Shown here: positions 1-8,961 of the stretch, piece by piece
Position numbering within the stretch: position 1 is the stretch's first letter
Layout: the number at the start of each line of letters is the position of its first letter
Source of the DNA: Magnetococcales bacterium
Lineage (GTDB): Bacteria; Pseudomonadota; Magnetococcia; Magnetococcales; JADGAP01
Length of the DNA: 35,196 nucleotides
Assembly (NCBI GenBank): GCA_015231965.1
Contig: JADGAP010000016.1
Span: 1-35,196, forward strand
Reading direction: 5' to 3'
Made by a program: the position numbers and the translations under genes
Notes under the pieces: generated by a model
The model's database searches: none
Told to the model about the DNA's origin: nothing
The model's input: only the letters and a program-made list of their open reading frames with translations

Positions 1-117
1 CTCATAATCACTTTTGTCAAGGGCTGACGCAGCTTCTACTGGGCTGAACGGTTACAAAAAGTTCGGATACTTACGTACTCCTCAATATAAAAAATCTCTC
101 CCGGAGCACCATAAGAA

Positions 118-2232
118 ATGAGTGAACCGAATGAACTACCCCCTGGAACAGAACTCATAGGCCAATACACCATTAAAAGAGTACTTGGAAAAGGTGGTTT
201 TGGAATTGTATACCTTGCAGATGACAACCTAGGAAGAGAAGTTGCTATCAAAGAATTCTTCCCACAGCAGTACGCAAAAAGAGACGGCGATATCATCATT
301 CCACTTCCAAACAAAAATGATCACTTCCAACGTGAAAAAGAAAAAATCAAGAGCGAGGCGCGCAGAATCGCTCAATTAAATGACACATCGATTATTAAGA
401 TAATCACCATGTTTGATATCAACAAAACATGCTATTTTGTAATGGAATACAAGGATGGCGACAATCTCGAAAAGATTATAAATAATAGGCCTGAAGAGTC
501 TCCTTTTTCAGAGGAAGAATTACTGGAATTTACAAGGGAGATGATCGATGCCCTCGCAAAAGTCCACAAACTTGAAACGTGCCATAGAGATATCAAGCCT
601 GAGAACATCTACATCTGCTTTGATGGGACCCCTGTTATAATTGATTTCGGATCCGCTAGAGAACTCTCCCCCCAGAATAATAATTTAACTATTGTTACAA
701 GCGACGGATATTCACCACCGGAGGTCTATACAGGTGTTAGTAAATTACATGGACCATGGACGGACATTTTTTCCTTAGCTGCAGTACTATATAAAACAAT
801 CACAAGAATCACTCCTCATAACTCGATAAATAGAAAAGCTAGAATTGAGCTCGGCGAAACCGATCCAATATTGAATTTCACCGATAGATTAGCATCCAAA
901 TATTCTAATAAATTCTTAGAAGCAATCCTAATTAGCCTAAATGTTGACCACTCAAAACGCCCCCAAACATTTGATGAATTTTACTCACTACTTTCCGGAG
1001 AAACGCAGTGGCTGAATGAGGAACAAGACTTAACTCCAAGCACTTCACCAGACACAGGAAATAAGTGCGTGCAACCAGACTCGCAACTAAACAATGCCAA
1101 CACAATATTAAACTTATATTCACACTCCGAGGAACCGATTTCACATCATTCTGACGACTCCTTTAAGACAAACTTACCCTTACAATTCGAGACATCACTA
1201 CTTCAGGACAAAGACCACCACTCAAATAATATCTCCTCACAAGAAACTAATATTCCCGTAACCGCCGAAAATCATCATTCGATTCCACAGCAGCCGCTAC
1301 TAGGAAGCGTAATCGATAACTCAAATAAAGAAGATCCCCCAACTAGCCTTACCTCAACAAAGTTCACTTCTCCAAGCGATTATCGACAAACATTCTTTCT
1401 GCTATTATCTTCAACAATCATCATCACTCTCCTAATATACTTAAACTACAACTTATCAATACTTACCAAATCTCTGAACGCCATCCCTTCTAAATATGAA
1501 AGCGCCCTATCCCTCGCAAAAGACGCTGGCATCAATAACGCACACTCTATTGAATCCATCACGGAGAAGTTATCGATTATTCATACATCCTTGACTGATA
1601 ACCGTATAATCGCAAATCAACAATCTGATAAAATTTCCTTACTTGAAACTAATATGAACGACATAAAGAACAACCTATTGATCGCAACTGAAGCTCTTAA
1701 AAGCAACAGTCATCCAAAAAACAAGGTTAACCCGCTAGAAAAACTGTCATCTTCATTATCCCCCCAACCTAAACATCCAGTCCTCCCAACGGAACCACCT
1801 CCAATTGACACTCCGACCACCAAAATGGATTTTATTGAGATCAAACCTGTTGATGAAATGAGCAATAAATCTGCTTTCTGCAGAAGAAAGGGCAGAATAT
1901 ATCTAGGAGTTGATCATCTAATTTGTTCTGTCGAAAGGCTTGAGACTTTAAATGATCAATTGAGTGGAGAATGGAATAAATTGAAAAATTCGTCTCCTAA
2001 TTTCAAAATTGACTTAGAAAATCAACAGACTTGGATTGCGCGCTACGGAAAGAACTGTGGGATAAATAGAGAAAGCGCTAGTGTAGGCTCTAGAATAAGC
2101 GTGGAACAAGTCGATTGTATAGCAAATGAGATTTTGACTAGAATATCAGAAATCAAGGAAATAACAAGATCATACATTGAGAACAGAAAGATATCCACAA
2201 TAAATAAGTTAGGTGAGACTGGAGACCCCTAA
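118..2232 (+). CDS. Membrane Ser/Thr protein kinase with C-terminal LprI-like domain
   Basis: This is a Hanks-type protein kinase. The glycine loop is GKGGFG at residues 24-29, the VAIK lysine is K45, E80 is the likely helix-C glutamate, HRDIKPEN spans 156-163 (catalytic D158), DFG is 176-178 and a PPE motif follows near 200. A low-complexity Ser/Thr/Asn-rich linker (about 300-420) leads to one membrane helix at about 426-445, then a coiled-coil-like stretch. The last ~110 residues hold four cysteines (588, 603, 647, 667) and a QQTWIARYGKNC segment, which resembles LprI/DUF1311 lysozyme-inhibitor-type domains. The kinase would face the cytoplasm and the Cys-rich domain the periplasm. Base composition is strikingly AT-rich compared with everything downstream, which suggests acquisition by transfer. 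The start is the first ATG, with a GGAG about 13 nt upstream. The kinase call is firm; the C-terminal domain is a motif-level inference. Confidence 0.9.
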   Translation: MSEPNELPPGTELIGQYTIKRVLGKGGFGIVYLADDNLGREVAIKEFFPQQYAKRDGDIIIPLPNKNDHFQREKEKIKSEARRIAQLNDTSIIKIITMFDINKTCYFVMEYKDGDNLEKIINNRPEESPFSEEELLEFTREMIDALAKVHKLETCHRDIKPENIYICFDGTPVIIDFGSARELSPQNNNLTIVTSDGYSPPEVYTGVSKLHGPWTDIFSLAAVLYKTITRITPHNSINRKARIELGETDPILNFTDRLASKYSNKFLEAILISLNVDHSKRPQTFDEFYSLLSGETQWLNEEQDLTPSTSPDTGNKCVQPDSQLNNANTILNLYSHSEEPISHHSDDSFKTNLPLQFETSLLQDKDHHSNNISSQETNIPVTAENHHSIPQQPLLGSVIDNSNKEDPPTSLTSTKFTSPSDYRQTFFLLLSSTIIITLLIYLNYNLSILTKSLNAIPSKYESALSLAKDAGINNAHSIESITEKLSIIHTSLTDNRIIANQQSDKISLLETNMNDIKNNLLIATEALKSNSHPKNKVNPLEKLSSSLSPQPKHPVLPTEPPPIDTPTTKMDFIEIKPVDEMSNKSAFCRRKGRIYLGVDHLICSVERLETLNDQLSGEWNKLKNSSPNFKIDLENQQTWIARYGKNCGINRESASVGSRISVEQVDCIANEILTRISEIKEITRSYIENRKISTINKLGETGDP

Positions 2233-2358
2233 AGCTAAACTATTGGTGAACTTTCTACCAGTCCAGATTCCGTGCTTCGCCACTTCTAGGTTCATCGGAC
2301 GTCATCCTCGCCGTGATGCCCCCGCCAAAACCTCCAATTGACCCCCGCCTCCATCACG

Positions 2359-2393
2359 CCCCCTTCTCTCTACCACTTGGAGAGAGAAGGGGG
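2359..2393. repeat. 12-bp perfect inverted repeat (hairpin)
   Basis: Arms at 2359-2370 and 2382-2393 are perfect reverse complements of the CCCCCTTCTCTC type, with an 11-nt loop. The element lies in the 259-bp gap between the kinase gene and the convergent DUF1640-like gene. No T-run follows on either strand, so it is a weak candidate for a terminator; it could instead be a dispersed repeat. The rest of the gap shows nothing else recognisable. Confidence 0.55.
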
Positions 2394-2491
2394 GGGGATC
2401 CGGCGCATCACAAAAACATTATATACATCTTATATCATAGTGCGTTCCACGACATACGGGGCGGTCAGCCCAAACACTCCCATCAACCTCT

Positions 2492-2899
2492 TCAATGGGC
2501 GGCGGGAATCGCCCGGAGAATGGCGAGAAGGAGCCCCCCCACCAAACCGAGTTGGGCCACCGCCAAGCCCACCATCCACTTGATCAAGTCGGCCTTGGTT
2601 TCGGCGATCTCCTTGCGCAGCGTGGCGCTCTCCGTGGTGATGCGGGCTTCCAGCCGGATTTCCAACTCCTTGATGTCCCGCTTGAGATTGGCTTCCACCG
2701 TCGCAATGCGGACATCCAGTTCCTTGATATCCCGCTTCAACTCCGCCTCGACCCGGGCGAGATCGGTCTTGGTGGCCAAGCGATCCTCCACCAACGCCAT
2801 CAAAGCTTCCGCCTGGATGGCCGCCTGGGGTTCCGAAAACCCCGCATCCCGCATTTTTTTTACAAAGGCATAGGTGTCAAAGGCGATGGCACCGCTCAT
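2492..2899 (-). CDS. DUF1640-like coiled-coil protein with C-terminal membrane helix
   Basis: The product is 135 residues. Residues 1-40 (FDTYAFVKKMRDAGFSEPQAAIQAEAL) match the usual N-terminus of DUF1640/CCDC90-like proteins. A long heptad-rich coiled coil follows at about 40-105, containing an internal near-duplication around the repeated LKRDIKELxxR unit. A single hydrophobic helix at about 108-128 (WMVGLAVAQLGLVGGLLLAIL) ends the protein. The ATG is preceded by AAGGAG at good spacing. The molecular function is unknown. Bacterial members are often small, variable in repeat number and scattered as single genes, as here. It is separated from rnhB by 57 nt and shares its direction. Confidence 0.8.
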   Translation of the reverse strand: MSGAIAFDTYAFVKKMRDAGFSEPQAAIQAEALMALVEDRLATKTDLARVEAELKRDIKELDVRIATVEANLKRDIKELEIRLEARITTESATLRKEIAETKADLIKWMVGLAVAQLGLVGGLLLAILRAIPAAH

Positions 2900-2956
2900 C
2901 CCGAAGTCTCCTTTTCCTCCATCTTATCCCAATACTCGCCGTTTCCGCAAAACAAA

Positions 2957-3628
2957 TCACGGCGGGCCTCCCGGACCGGCGGGAGAGGCCAGGAGCCGTT
3001 TCACCGGGCCGAAGGTGCGTCGGTGTTCGGGGGTGATCCCCAGGGTTTGCAGCGCCGCCAGGTGTTCCGGGGCGGGGTAGCCCTGGTTGCGCTCCCAGCC
3101 GTAGCCGGGGTGACGTTGGGCCAGTTGGCCCATGATCCGATCCCGGGTGGTCTTGGCGACAATGGAGGCCGACGCGATGGAGAGGCTGACGCCGTCGCCG
3201 CCCACCACCCCCCGGGCCGGACAGGGCAGAGCCCCCGGAATTTTGGGGCCGTCCACCAGCACGAAATCCGGCGCCAGGGGCAAGGCCGCCACCGCCCGTT
3301 CCATGGCCAGCAGCGCCGCCCGCAAAATGTTCAGCCCATCGATCTCCTCCACCGTCGCCAAACCCACCCCCACCCCCAGGGCCTGGGCGAGGATCCGCTC
3401 CGCCAAAACCTCCCGCTGGCTGGGGGAGAGTTTTTTCGAGTCGTTGATCCCCGGGGGAAAGGGAATGTCCGGCGACCAAAGCACCGCCGCCGCCACCACC
3501 GGACCGGCCAGGGGACCGCGTCCCGCCTCGTCCACCCCCGCCACCCTCCCCCACCCCTCGACCAACAGCGCCGCCTCCAGATGGAAATCCGGGGCCGAGG
3601 CGGCGCTCTTGAGACGGGATGAGATCAT
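2957..3628 (-). CDS. rnhB: Ribonuclease HII
   Basis: RNase HII cuts the RNA strand of RNA-DNA hybrids and removes ribonucleotides misincorporated in DNA. The N-terminal signature GVDEAGRGPLAGPVV lies at residues 31-45, with acidic residues D33 and E34. The central VDGPKIPG motif and the SIASASIVAKTTRD segment carry the remaining active-site region. At 223 residues it is of normal length. The ATG at 3628 follows AAAGGAG. The gene comes after the terminator of the ribosomal-protein operon, so it is probably expressed from its own promoter or by readthrough. Confidence 0.96.
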   Translation of the reverse strand: MISSRLKSAASAPDFHLEAALLVEGWGRVAGVDEAGRGPLAGPVVAAAVLWSPDIPFPPGINDSKKLSPSQREVLAERILAQALGVGVGLATVEEIDGLNILRAALLAMERAVAALPLAPDFVLVDGPKIPGALPCPARGVVGGDGVSLSIASASIVAKTTRDRIMGQLAQRHPGYGWERNQGYPAPEHLAALQTLGITPEHRRTFGPVKRLLASPAGPGGPP

Positions 3629-3648
3629 GATGGGCTCCTTTCACACGC

Positions 3649-3683
3649 AAAAGACCTCCGAGATCGTCTCCCGGAGGTCTTTT
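3649..3683 (-). terminator. Rho-independent terminator after rplS
   Basis: A perfect 12-bp stem (3649-3660 with 3672-3683, AAAAGACCTCCG type) encloses an 11-nt loop and ends in TTTT on either strand. It lies between the rplS stop and the rnhB start. On the minus strand it would end the rpsP-rimM-trmD-rplS transcript. Confidence 0.85.
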
Positions 3684-3814
3684 CCATCCTCTCCTTCACT
3701 CCCAGCCCCAACCGGATAGACCGCGCCGCGAGGCGGGGGACGGTTGGGGAGTCGTCATGAACCTGCTCACTGCCTTGATTCCGCCGCCTCAAGAGAGAGG
3801 AGGGCGGCGACGGA

Positions 3815-4234
3815 TCAATAGTCGCGCTTTTCGCGGATGCGGGTGGCCTTGCCGGTGCGCTCCCGCAGATAGTAAAGCTTGGCCCGGCGAACGTCGCCGC
3901 GACGAGCTACCTCAATTTGCGCCAGGCGGGGGGAGAAGAGGGGGAAAACCCGCTCCACGCCCACGCCGAAGGACATCTTGCGCACCGTGAAGGTGGAGGT
4001 GAGCCCCGCATTGTGACGGGCGATGCAGACCCCCTCGAAGATCTGGATGCGCTCCCGCATCTCCACCTTGGCCTCGACGCGGCTGGCCTTGGCGGTCTTG
4101 CTCTCTTTCTTGTCCTTCTTGGCGTCGGACTTGCTGTCCGTCACCTTGACGTGAACCCGCAAAGTGTCGCCGGGGCCGAAGCGGGGCGCCTCCTGGGGGA
4201 TCTGAGATTGTTCAAACCGCTGCAACTCGTTCAT
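3815..4234 (-). CDS. rplS: 50S ribosomal protein L19
   Basis: L19 is a protein of the large ribosomal subunit. The sequence shows [13 protein letters not shown], the [77 protein letters not shown] core, and the basic C-terminus typical of the family. I place the start at the ATG at 4234 (MNELQRF), because GGAG sits 7 nt upstream; a longer in-frame version would begin with TTG at 4249. A lysine-rich insertion ([21 protein letters not shown]) after the first beta strand makes the protein longer than the common ~115 residues. It is the last gene of the rpsP-rimM-trmD-rplS operon. Confidence 0.97.
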   Translation of the reverse strand: MNELQRFEQSQIPQEAPRFGPGDTLRVHVKVTDSKSDAKKDKKESKTAKASRVEAKVEMRERIQIFEGVCIARHNAGLTSTFTVRKMSFGVGVERVFPLFSPRLAQIEVARRGDVRRAKLYYLRERTGKATRIREKRDY

Positions 4235-4375
4235 GCGAAGACTCCCCAACCGAAAAACGGACGCCTCGACGCCCCATGATCGTCTTTGATGGTCACCGAA
4301 TCCAACCCATCGCCCGGACGCCTCTTTTCGCCGTTCCGGAGCGATTCGTCATGCCACACGTTCCGGCGCAACCCT

Positions 4376-5215
4376 TCAGAGCGGCTCGTCGCCGGCCTCC
4401 TCCAAATCCCGCCGCAAGGCCTCCAACAGACGCCGTTCCGCCTTGTCCAACCGGGCCCCCGCCAGCAGATCGGGACGTCGGATCAAGGTGCGCAACAAGG
4501 CCTGACGCCTTCTCCAGGCCGCCGCCGCGCCGTGATCGCCGGAGAGCAGCACCAGCGGCGGGACGCTCTCACCCACCGTCGCCGCCCCACCATCCCCCTC
4601 CCCCCCCTGCGGCGTCCAACGGGCCGGACGGGTGTAGTGGGGATGATCCAGCAATCCCTCGGAGAAGGAGTCGGCGGAGGCGCTTTCGGCATCCCCCAGC
4701 ACCCCCGGCAGCAGCCGAACCACCGCGTCCAGCACCGCCATGGCGGGAATTTCGCCGCCGGTGAGGACAAAGTCCCCCAGCGAGATCTCTTCATCCACCC
4801 GCAGGCGGCAAAAACGTTCGTCCACCCCTTCGTAGCGCCCGCACAGCAGGATCAGATGATCCAGTTGGGCCAAGCGTTGGGCGTCGGCCTGGGTGAAGGG
4901 CTTGCCCTGGGGAGAGAGGTAGATCACCCGCCGCGAACCCGCCGCCGAAGGGGCGAAATCCGTCACACCCCCCTCCTCCGTCCCGGCGAGGGCGGCGTGC
5001 AGGGCGTCGTCCAGCACGTCGGGACGCAACACCATGCCGGGGCCGCCGCCGAAGGAGGCGTCATCCACCACCCGGTGACGGCCCAGGCCGAACTCCCGGA
5101 TGGAGAGGGGGCGAATGCGCGCCACCCCCCGCTGTTGCGCCCGTCCCACCATGCCCACCGTCAGAACCCCGGAAAAAATCTCGGGAAAGAGGGTGAGCAG
5201 GGTGATTCGCACCAC
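4376..5215 (-). CDS. trmD: tRNA (guanine-37-N1)-methyltransferase
   Basis: TrmD methylates N1 of G37 next to the anticodon, using S-adenosylmethionine, and prevents +1 frameshifts. The N-terminus ([13 protein letters not shown]), [50 protein letters not shown] and the [30 protein letters not shown] block are classic SPOUT-class TrmD motifs, including the trefoil knot. The start codon is GTG at 5215, supported by GAGGA 6 nt upstream. At 279 residues it is slightly long. It lies between rimM (52-nt gap) and rplS in the conserved order. Confidence 0.97.
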   Translation of the reverse strand: MVRITLLTLFPEIFSGVLTVGMVGRAQQRGVARIRPLSIREFGLGRHRVVDDASFGGGPGMVLRPDVLDDALHAALAGTEEGGVTDFAPSAAGSRRVIYLSPQGKPFTQADAQRLAQLDHLILLCGRYEGVDERFCRLRVDEEISLGDFVLTGGEIPAMAVLDAVVRLLPGVLGDAESASADSFSEGLLDHPHYTRPARWTPQGGEGDGGAATVGESVPPLVLLSGDHGAAAAWRRRQALLRTLIRRPDLLAGARLDKAERRLLEALRRDLEEAGDEPL

Positions 5216-5267
5216 GGAATGTCCTCAACTCTCAAACCATCACACCCCGGCCATCCCGCCCCGGCCT

Positions 5268-5906
5268 TCACATGCCCGGCAGGGGATGGACCACCAGCAG
5301 GCGTTGGGCTAGGTCCACGATGGGTGCCACCTCCTTGGTGAAGGGGAACCACCGTTCGCCGCCCGGACCGCGCACCACCAAAACGTCATTGGCCCCGGTG
5401 GCGAACAGATGGCTCACCGTTCCCAACTCCACCCCTTCGCCATCCACCACTCGGCAGCCGATCAAATCGTTCCAATAAAAGGACTCTTCGTCGGCTTCCG
5501 GCAGGATCTCCCGGGGGACGTAAATCTCCCATCCCCGCAACGCCAGGGCTTGGTCCCGGTCGTTCACCCCTTCCAACTGGACCACCACCCCGTCCGCGCC
5601 GTGGGGGCGGCCTTGGATCACGCGCACCTCCCGTCCGGGAAGGGCCGTGCGTTCCGTCGCCCCTTCCGCCGGGCTCACCAATCGCCAGGGGGTGAGTTCC
5701 AACACCGAGGCGGGTTCCTCGGTGAAGGGATTCACCTTCAGCTCGCCGCGCACCCCGAAGGCGGTGGCGATGCATCCCACGACCACCCAGTAGGGAGGAT
5801 CCACCCCCTCGACGGTCGGTTCCGGGGGATGGACCGGCTCCGGCGTCCGAGCTTGGGATGCCTCCCCCTGCCGCAGATCCATCTTTCCGCCCGATGTTTT
5901 TTTCAT
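5268..5906 (-). CDS. rimM: 16S rRNA processing / ribosome maturation factor RimM
   Basis: RimM helps assemble the 30S head around S19. The RimM core starts near residue 38 with VVVGCIATAFGVRGELKVNPFTEEP and continues through WEIYVPREILPEADEESFYWNDLIGCRVVDGEGVELGTVSHLFATGANDVLVVRG into the C-terminal PRC-barrel half (WFPFTKEVAPIVDLAQRLLVVHP). The N-terminus has about 35 extra Pro/Glu-rich residues. The ATG at 5906 and an internal ATG at 5882 both have weak ribosome-binding sites, so the exact start is uncertain. It lies 16 nt after rpsP in the same operon. Confidence 0.95.
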   Translation of the reverse strand: MKKTSGGKMDLRQGEASQARTPEPVHPPEPTVEGVDPPYWVVVGCIATAFGVRGELKVNPFTEEPASVLELTPWRLVSPAEGATERTALPGREVRVIQGRPHGADGVVVQLEGVNDRDQALALRGWEIYVPREILPEADEESFYWNDLIGCRVVDGEGVELGTVSHLFATGANDVLVVRGPGGERWFPFTKEVAPIVDLAQRLLVVHPLPGM

Positions 5907-5922
5907 GGGGCGGGCCGAGGGG

Positions 5923-6177
5923 TCAACCGGCGGCGGCGAGCAGCCCCTGCTTGCGCAGGTAGATGGCCACTCGGTCGCTGGGGGTGGCGCCGTTCTTCAG
6001 CCAATGGTTCACCCGATCCGGATTGACGCTGAACGGATCGTTCTCCTTGAGGGGATCGTAGGTGCCGAGTTTTTCCAGAAAACGCCCGTCGCGGGGCATG
6101 TCTTGATCGGCGGCCACCACCATGTAGAAGGGCCGCTTTTTGCAACCGCGCCGCTGCAACCGAATGCGAACTGCCAT
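5923..6177 (-). CDS. rpsP: 30S ribosomal protein S16
   Basis: S16 is a small-subunit protein needed for 30S assembly. From the ATG at 6177 the product is MAVRIRLQRRGCKKRPFYMVVAADQDMPRDGRFLEKLGTYDPL..., ending after VAIYLRKQGLLAAAG; this is 84 residues and covers the whole family. I chose this start over an upstream in-frame codon at 6291 because AAGGAG precedes it and the family begins here. It is the first gene of the rpsP-rimM-trmD-rplS operon, about 95 nt downstream of a consensus promoter. Confidence 0.97.
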   Translation of the reverse strand: MAVRIRLQRRGCKKRPFYMVVAADQDMPRDGRFLEKLGTYDPLKENDPFSVNPDRVNHWLKNGATPSDRVAIYLRKQGLLAAAG

Positions 6178-6206
6178 GGAGACTCCTTTTTCGTCAACCT
6201 CTGCTG

Positions 6207-6253
6207 GCCGAAACGAACCCCGGTTCGTCATGGGACGAGGCGCGCGTTTCGGC
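6207..6253 (-). promoter_or_regulatory. Mutually exclusive hairpins in the rpsP leader
   Basis: The predicted 5' leader of rpsP holds a 9-bp inverted repeat (6207-6215 with 6245-6253) and an internal near-palindrome (6213-6219 with 6222-6228, 7-bp arms). They share bases 6213-6215, so full formation of both at once is not possible. Such alternatives occur in leaders of ribosomal-protein operons under feedback control, but no known S16 element is recognised here. Confidence 0.4.
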
Positions 6254-6279
6254 GTGATCCGCAAAACTGGAAACTCGGC

Positions 6280-6307
6280 ATTATAATTCAATGGTCGGAC
6301 AAGTCAA
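6280..6307 (-). promoter_or_regulatory. Sigma-70-type promoter for rpsP operon
   Basis: Read on the minus strand, TTGACT (complement of 6302-6307) is followed after exactly 16 nt by a perfect TATAAT (complement of 6280-6285). It lies between the ffh stop and the rpsP start and would start transcription near 6273, giving a leader of about 95 nt. Confidence 0.8.
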
Positions 6308-6365
6308 GCCGCCAGACCGGGGAAAGCGTCCCGTCCCGCGCTTCTTTTTTCGCCCGACCGGGGGA

Positions 6366-7736
6366 TCACCCCCCCCGCCCGAAGGGATTGGGCAGTCCCA
6401 GACCGGACATCATGCCGCCGCGCATGAACCCCTTTTGCCCCAGCCGCCCCAGCCGCTTGAACATGTCCTGGGTCTGGACGAACTGCTTGAGCAGGGTGTT
6501 GACGTCCTGCACCGAGGTTCCCGATCCCTTGGCGATGCGTCGCTTGCGGGAGGCGCTGATGATTTGATGCTTGCGCCGCTCCTCCAGGGTCATGGAGAGG
6601 ATGATCGCCTCGACGCGCCGCAGTTGGCCCTCGTCGACGTTCATCTCCTTGCCCTTCATCGCCTGTTTGACCCCGGGGATCATGCTCATGATGTCGCTCA
6701 GGCTGCCCATCTTTTTCACCTGACGCATCTGCGCCAGAAAATCCTCCAGGGTGAACTCGGCCTTGCCCAGCTTGGTCTGGAGCTTGGCGGTGGCGTCCAG
6801 GTCCATCTTTTCCATGGCCGTTTCGACCAGGGTCAGCACGTCCCCCATGCCCAGGATGCGGGAGGCCACCCGCTCCGGATGGAAGGGGTCCAGCCCGTCC
6901 AGCTTCTCCCCCGTGCCGAGAAATTTGATCGGCTTGCCGGTGACGTGGCGAATCGACAGGGCCGCCCCGCCCCGGGCGTCGCCGTCGCTCTTGGTGAGGA
7001 TCACCCCGGTGATGTTCAGCCGCCGATCGAAATGTTCCGCCACCGTCACCGCGTCCTGACCGGTCATGGAGTCGGCGATGAAGAGCAGTTCGATGGGCTG
7101 GACGATCTCCTTGACCTCCGCCAGTTCGGTCATCAGCTCCTCGTCCACGTGGAGCCGTCCGGCGGTGTCCAGAATCAAAACGTCGTAGCCCCCCATCCGG
7201 GCCTTTTCCAGGGCGTCCCGGGCGATGACCCGGGGATTCTCCCCCAATCGGGCGGGCAGCACGTCCACCCCCGCCTGCTTGCCCACCGTGGCCAACTGGT
7301 CCATGGCCGCCGGACGGTAGATGTCCAGGCTGGCCAGCAGACATTTTTTCCGCTCCCGCTCCTTCAACCGCTTGGCCAGCTTGCCCGTGGTCGTGGTCTT
7401 GCCCGACCCCTGCAACCCCACCATCATCACCACCGCCGGGGGTTGGGTGGCCAGATTCAGGCGTTCGTTGGCCGAGCCCATCAGCTCCACCAGCTCGTCG
7501 TAGACCACCTTCACCACTTGCTGACCCGGCGACAGGGAGGTGAGGACGTTCTGCCCGATGGCCTTCTCCTGAGCCCGGGCGATGAACTCCTTGACCACCT
7601 TCAGGTTGACGTCCGCCTCCAGCAGCGCGATGCGCACCTCCCGCATCGCCTCCTTGATGTTCTCCTCGGTGAGGGAGCCCCGCCCCCGCAGCTTTTTGAA
7701 CAGGGCTTCAAAACGATCCGACAGGGTATCGAACAT
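6366..7736 (-). CDS. ffh: Signal recognition particle protein Ffh (SRP54)
   Basis: Ffh binds signal sequences and 4.5S RNA and targets nascent membrane proteins to FtsY. The N domain (MFDTLSDRFEALFKKLRGRGSLTEENI) is followed by the G domain with GLQGSGKTTTTGKLAK (P-loop), DTAGRLHVDEELM and TKSDGDARGGAALS. The methionine-rich M domain carries DFLAQMRQVKKMGSLSDIMSMIPG and SASRKRRIAKGSGTSVQDVNTLLKQF. The protein is 456 residues, full length, and ends in a Gly/Met-rich tail. It is in the same direction as the downstream rpsP operon, which has its own promoter. Confidence 0.98.
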   Translation of the reverse strand: MFDTLSDRFEALFKKLRGRGSLTEENIKEAMREVRIALLEADVNLKVVKEFIARAQEKAIGQNVLTSLSPGQQVVKVVYDELVELMGSANERLNLATQPPAVVMMVGLQGSGKTTTTGKLAKRLKERERKKCLLASLDIYRPAAMDQLATVGKQAGVDVLPARLGENPRVIARDALEKARMGGYDVLILDTAGRLHVDEELMTELAEVKEIVQPIELLFIADSMTGQDAVTVAEHFDRRLNITGVILTKSDGDARGGAALSIRHVTGKPIKFLGTGEKLDGLDPFHPERVASRILGMGDVLTLVETAMEKMDLDATAKLQTKLGKAEFTLEDFLAQMRQVKKMGSLSDIMSMIPGVKQAMKGKEMNVDEGQLRRVEAIILSMTLEERRKHQIISASRKRRIAKGSGTSVQDVNTLLKQFVQTQDMFKRLGRLGQKGFMRGGMMSGLGLPNPFGRGG

Positions 7737-7799
7737 GGACGAACGCCTTCCTTCCTCAAAAATAATCCCCGCGCCACGCTCCGGCGCCGGTCATGCGGA

Positions 7800-8903
7800 T
7801 CATGCCACCGCCGTTCGCACCACCTCCGCCACCCGCCGGGCCTGCTCCCGGGTCAGGGAGAAGGAGGAGGGCAGCCACAGCCCCTTGCGGGAAACTTCGA
7901 GAGCGCCACCGAAGTCGTCATCGGGACGGCGATAGGGTGCCTGGCGATGAAGCGGCAGCCAGAACCCCCGACTGCCCATCCCCTGGGCCGCCAGGGCCGC
8001 CTCCACCTTGGCCCGGTCCTCCACCAGAATGTCGGTCCATTGGGGAATCTCCCCCCCGGCCTCATCCCACGGCGGGAGACAGACCCCCGGAACCTCCCCC
8101 AAAAACTCCCGATACCATTGTTCCCGCTGACGAAAGAGGTCCAGCCGCGCCGCCAGGCGATCCCACTGGGCCAGGGCCACCGCCGCCTGGAGATTGGTGT
8201 ACTTGAAATTATAGCCCATCACCGGGTGAAGATCCGCCCCTCCCGTGCCCCCGGCGCGACGTCCTTGATCCTTCAACTCCCGCAAACGATGCAACCTCCC
8301 CTCGTCGTGCAGGGCGATCATCCCCCCCTGCCCCGAGGAAACGGTTTTGTTGGCGGAAAAGGAGAAGCAGCCCGCGTCGCCGAAACTCCCCAAGGGCTTG
8401 CCCTGCCAGCGGGAGCCCAACCCCTCGCAGGCGTCGCTCACCAGGGCCAGCCCGTGACGCCGGGCGATCTCCTCCAAGGCGACGTAGTCCGCCCCCCGCC
8501 CGTTGACATCCACCGGCAGCAGGGCCCTGGTCCGACGGGTAATCGCCGCCTCCGCCCGCTCTGGATCCAGGGCGAAGCGGTGGGGATCCACGTCCACCAA
8601 CACCACCTCCGCCCCGGCGAGGCGCACGGCGTTGGCGGTGGCGACAAAGGTCAGGTCGGGAACGATCACCTCGTCCCCCGGACCCACCCCCACGGCCATC
8701 AGCGCCAGGGCCAGGGCCGCCGTGCCGCTGGTCACGGCCACGGCGTGGGGCGTTCCGAGAAGATCGGCGACGCTCCGCTCCAGTTGACGCGCCACCGCCC
8801 CGTCGTTGAGATAGCCCGAGGCCATCACCTCGGCCACGGCGCGGCCCTCGGCCTCGCCGGTCTCCAGTTGGAACCAGGGGATGGTTTCGCGAGGCGTGGT
8901 CAT
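7800..8903 (-). CDS. DegT/DnrJ/EryC1/StrS-family PLP aminotransferase
   Basis: This family of PLP enzymes usually transaminates keto-sugars for surface glycans or antibiotics. The sequence has IPWFQLETGEAEGRAVAEVMASGYLNDGAVARQLE at the N-terminus, SGTAALALALMAVGVGPGDEVIVPDLTFVATANAV (phosphate-binding loop), LPVDVNGRGADY, LVSDACEGLGSRWQGKPLG and FSFSANKTVSSGQGGMIAL, where the lysine is the expected Schiff-base residue. At 367 residues it is full length. No other nucleotide-sugar genes are adjacent; a glycosyltransferase lies some 20 kb away. The exact substrate cannot be read. It lies 58 nt downstream of argH and 63 nt upstream of ffh, so it may be co-transcribed with argH. Confidence 0.92.
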   Translation of the reverse strand: MTTPRETIPWFQLETGEAEGRAVAEVMASGYLNDGAVARQLERSVADLLGTPHAVAVTSGTAALALALMAVGVGPGDEVIVPDLTFVATANAVRLAGAEVVLVDVDPHRFALDPERAEAAITRRTRALLPVDVNGRGADYVALEEIARRHGLALVSDACEGLGSRWQGKPLGSFGDAGCFSFSANKTVSSGQGGMIALHDEGRLHRLRELKDQGRRAGGTGGADLHPVMGYNFKYTNLQAAVALAQWDRLAARLDLFRQREQWYREFLGEVPGVCLPPWDEAGGEIPQWTDILVEDRAKVEAALAAQGMGSRGFWLPLHRQAPYRRPDDDFGGALEVSRKGLWLPSSFSLTREQARRVAEVVRTAVA

Positions 8904-8961
8904 GACCCGTTCACTGTGGAAGAACCTTCCAGGACATAGGGAAGCGAGACGGCGCGTCCCG

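Noticed and set aside
2313-2873. Plus-strand frames over the DUF1640-like gene
   Set aside because: They are shadows of the minus-strand coiled-coil gene, which has a good ribosome-binding site and a family-like sequence.
6291-8939. 882-residue open frame on the plus strand
   Set aside because: It is antisense to ffh and the DegT aminotransferase, has a His/Gln/Gly-rich composition typical of reverse-frame readings of GC-rich genes, and no family motifs.
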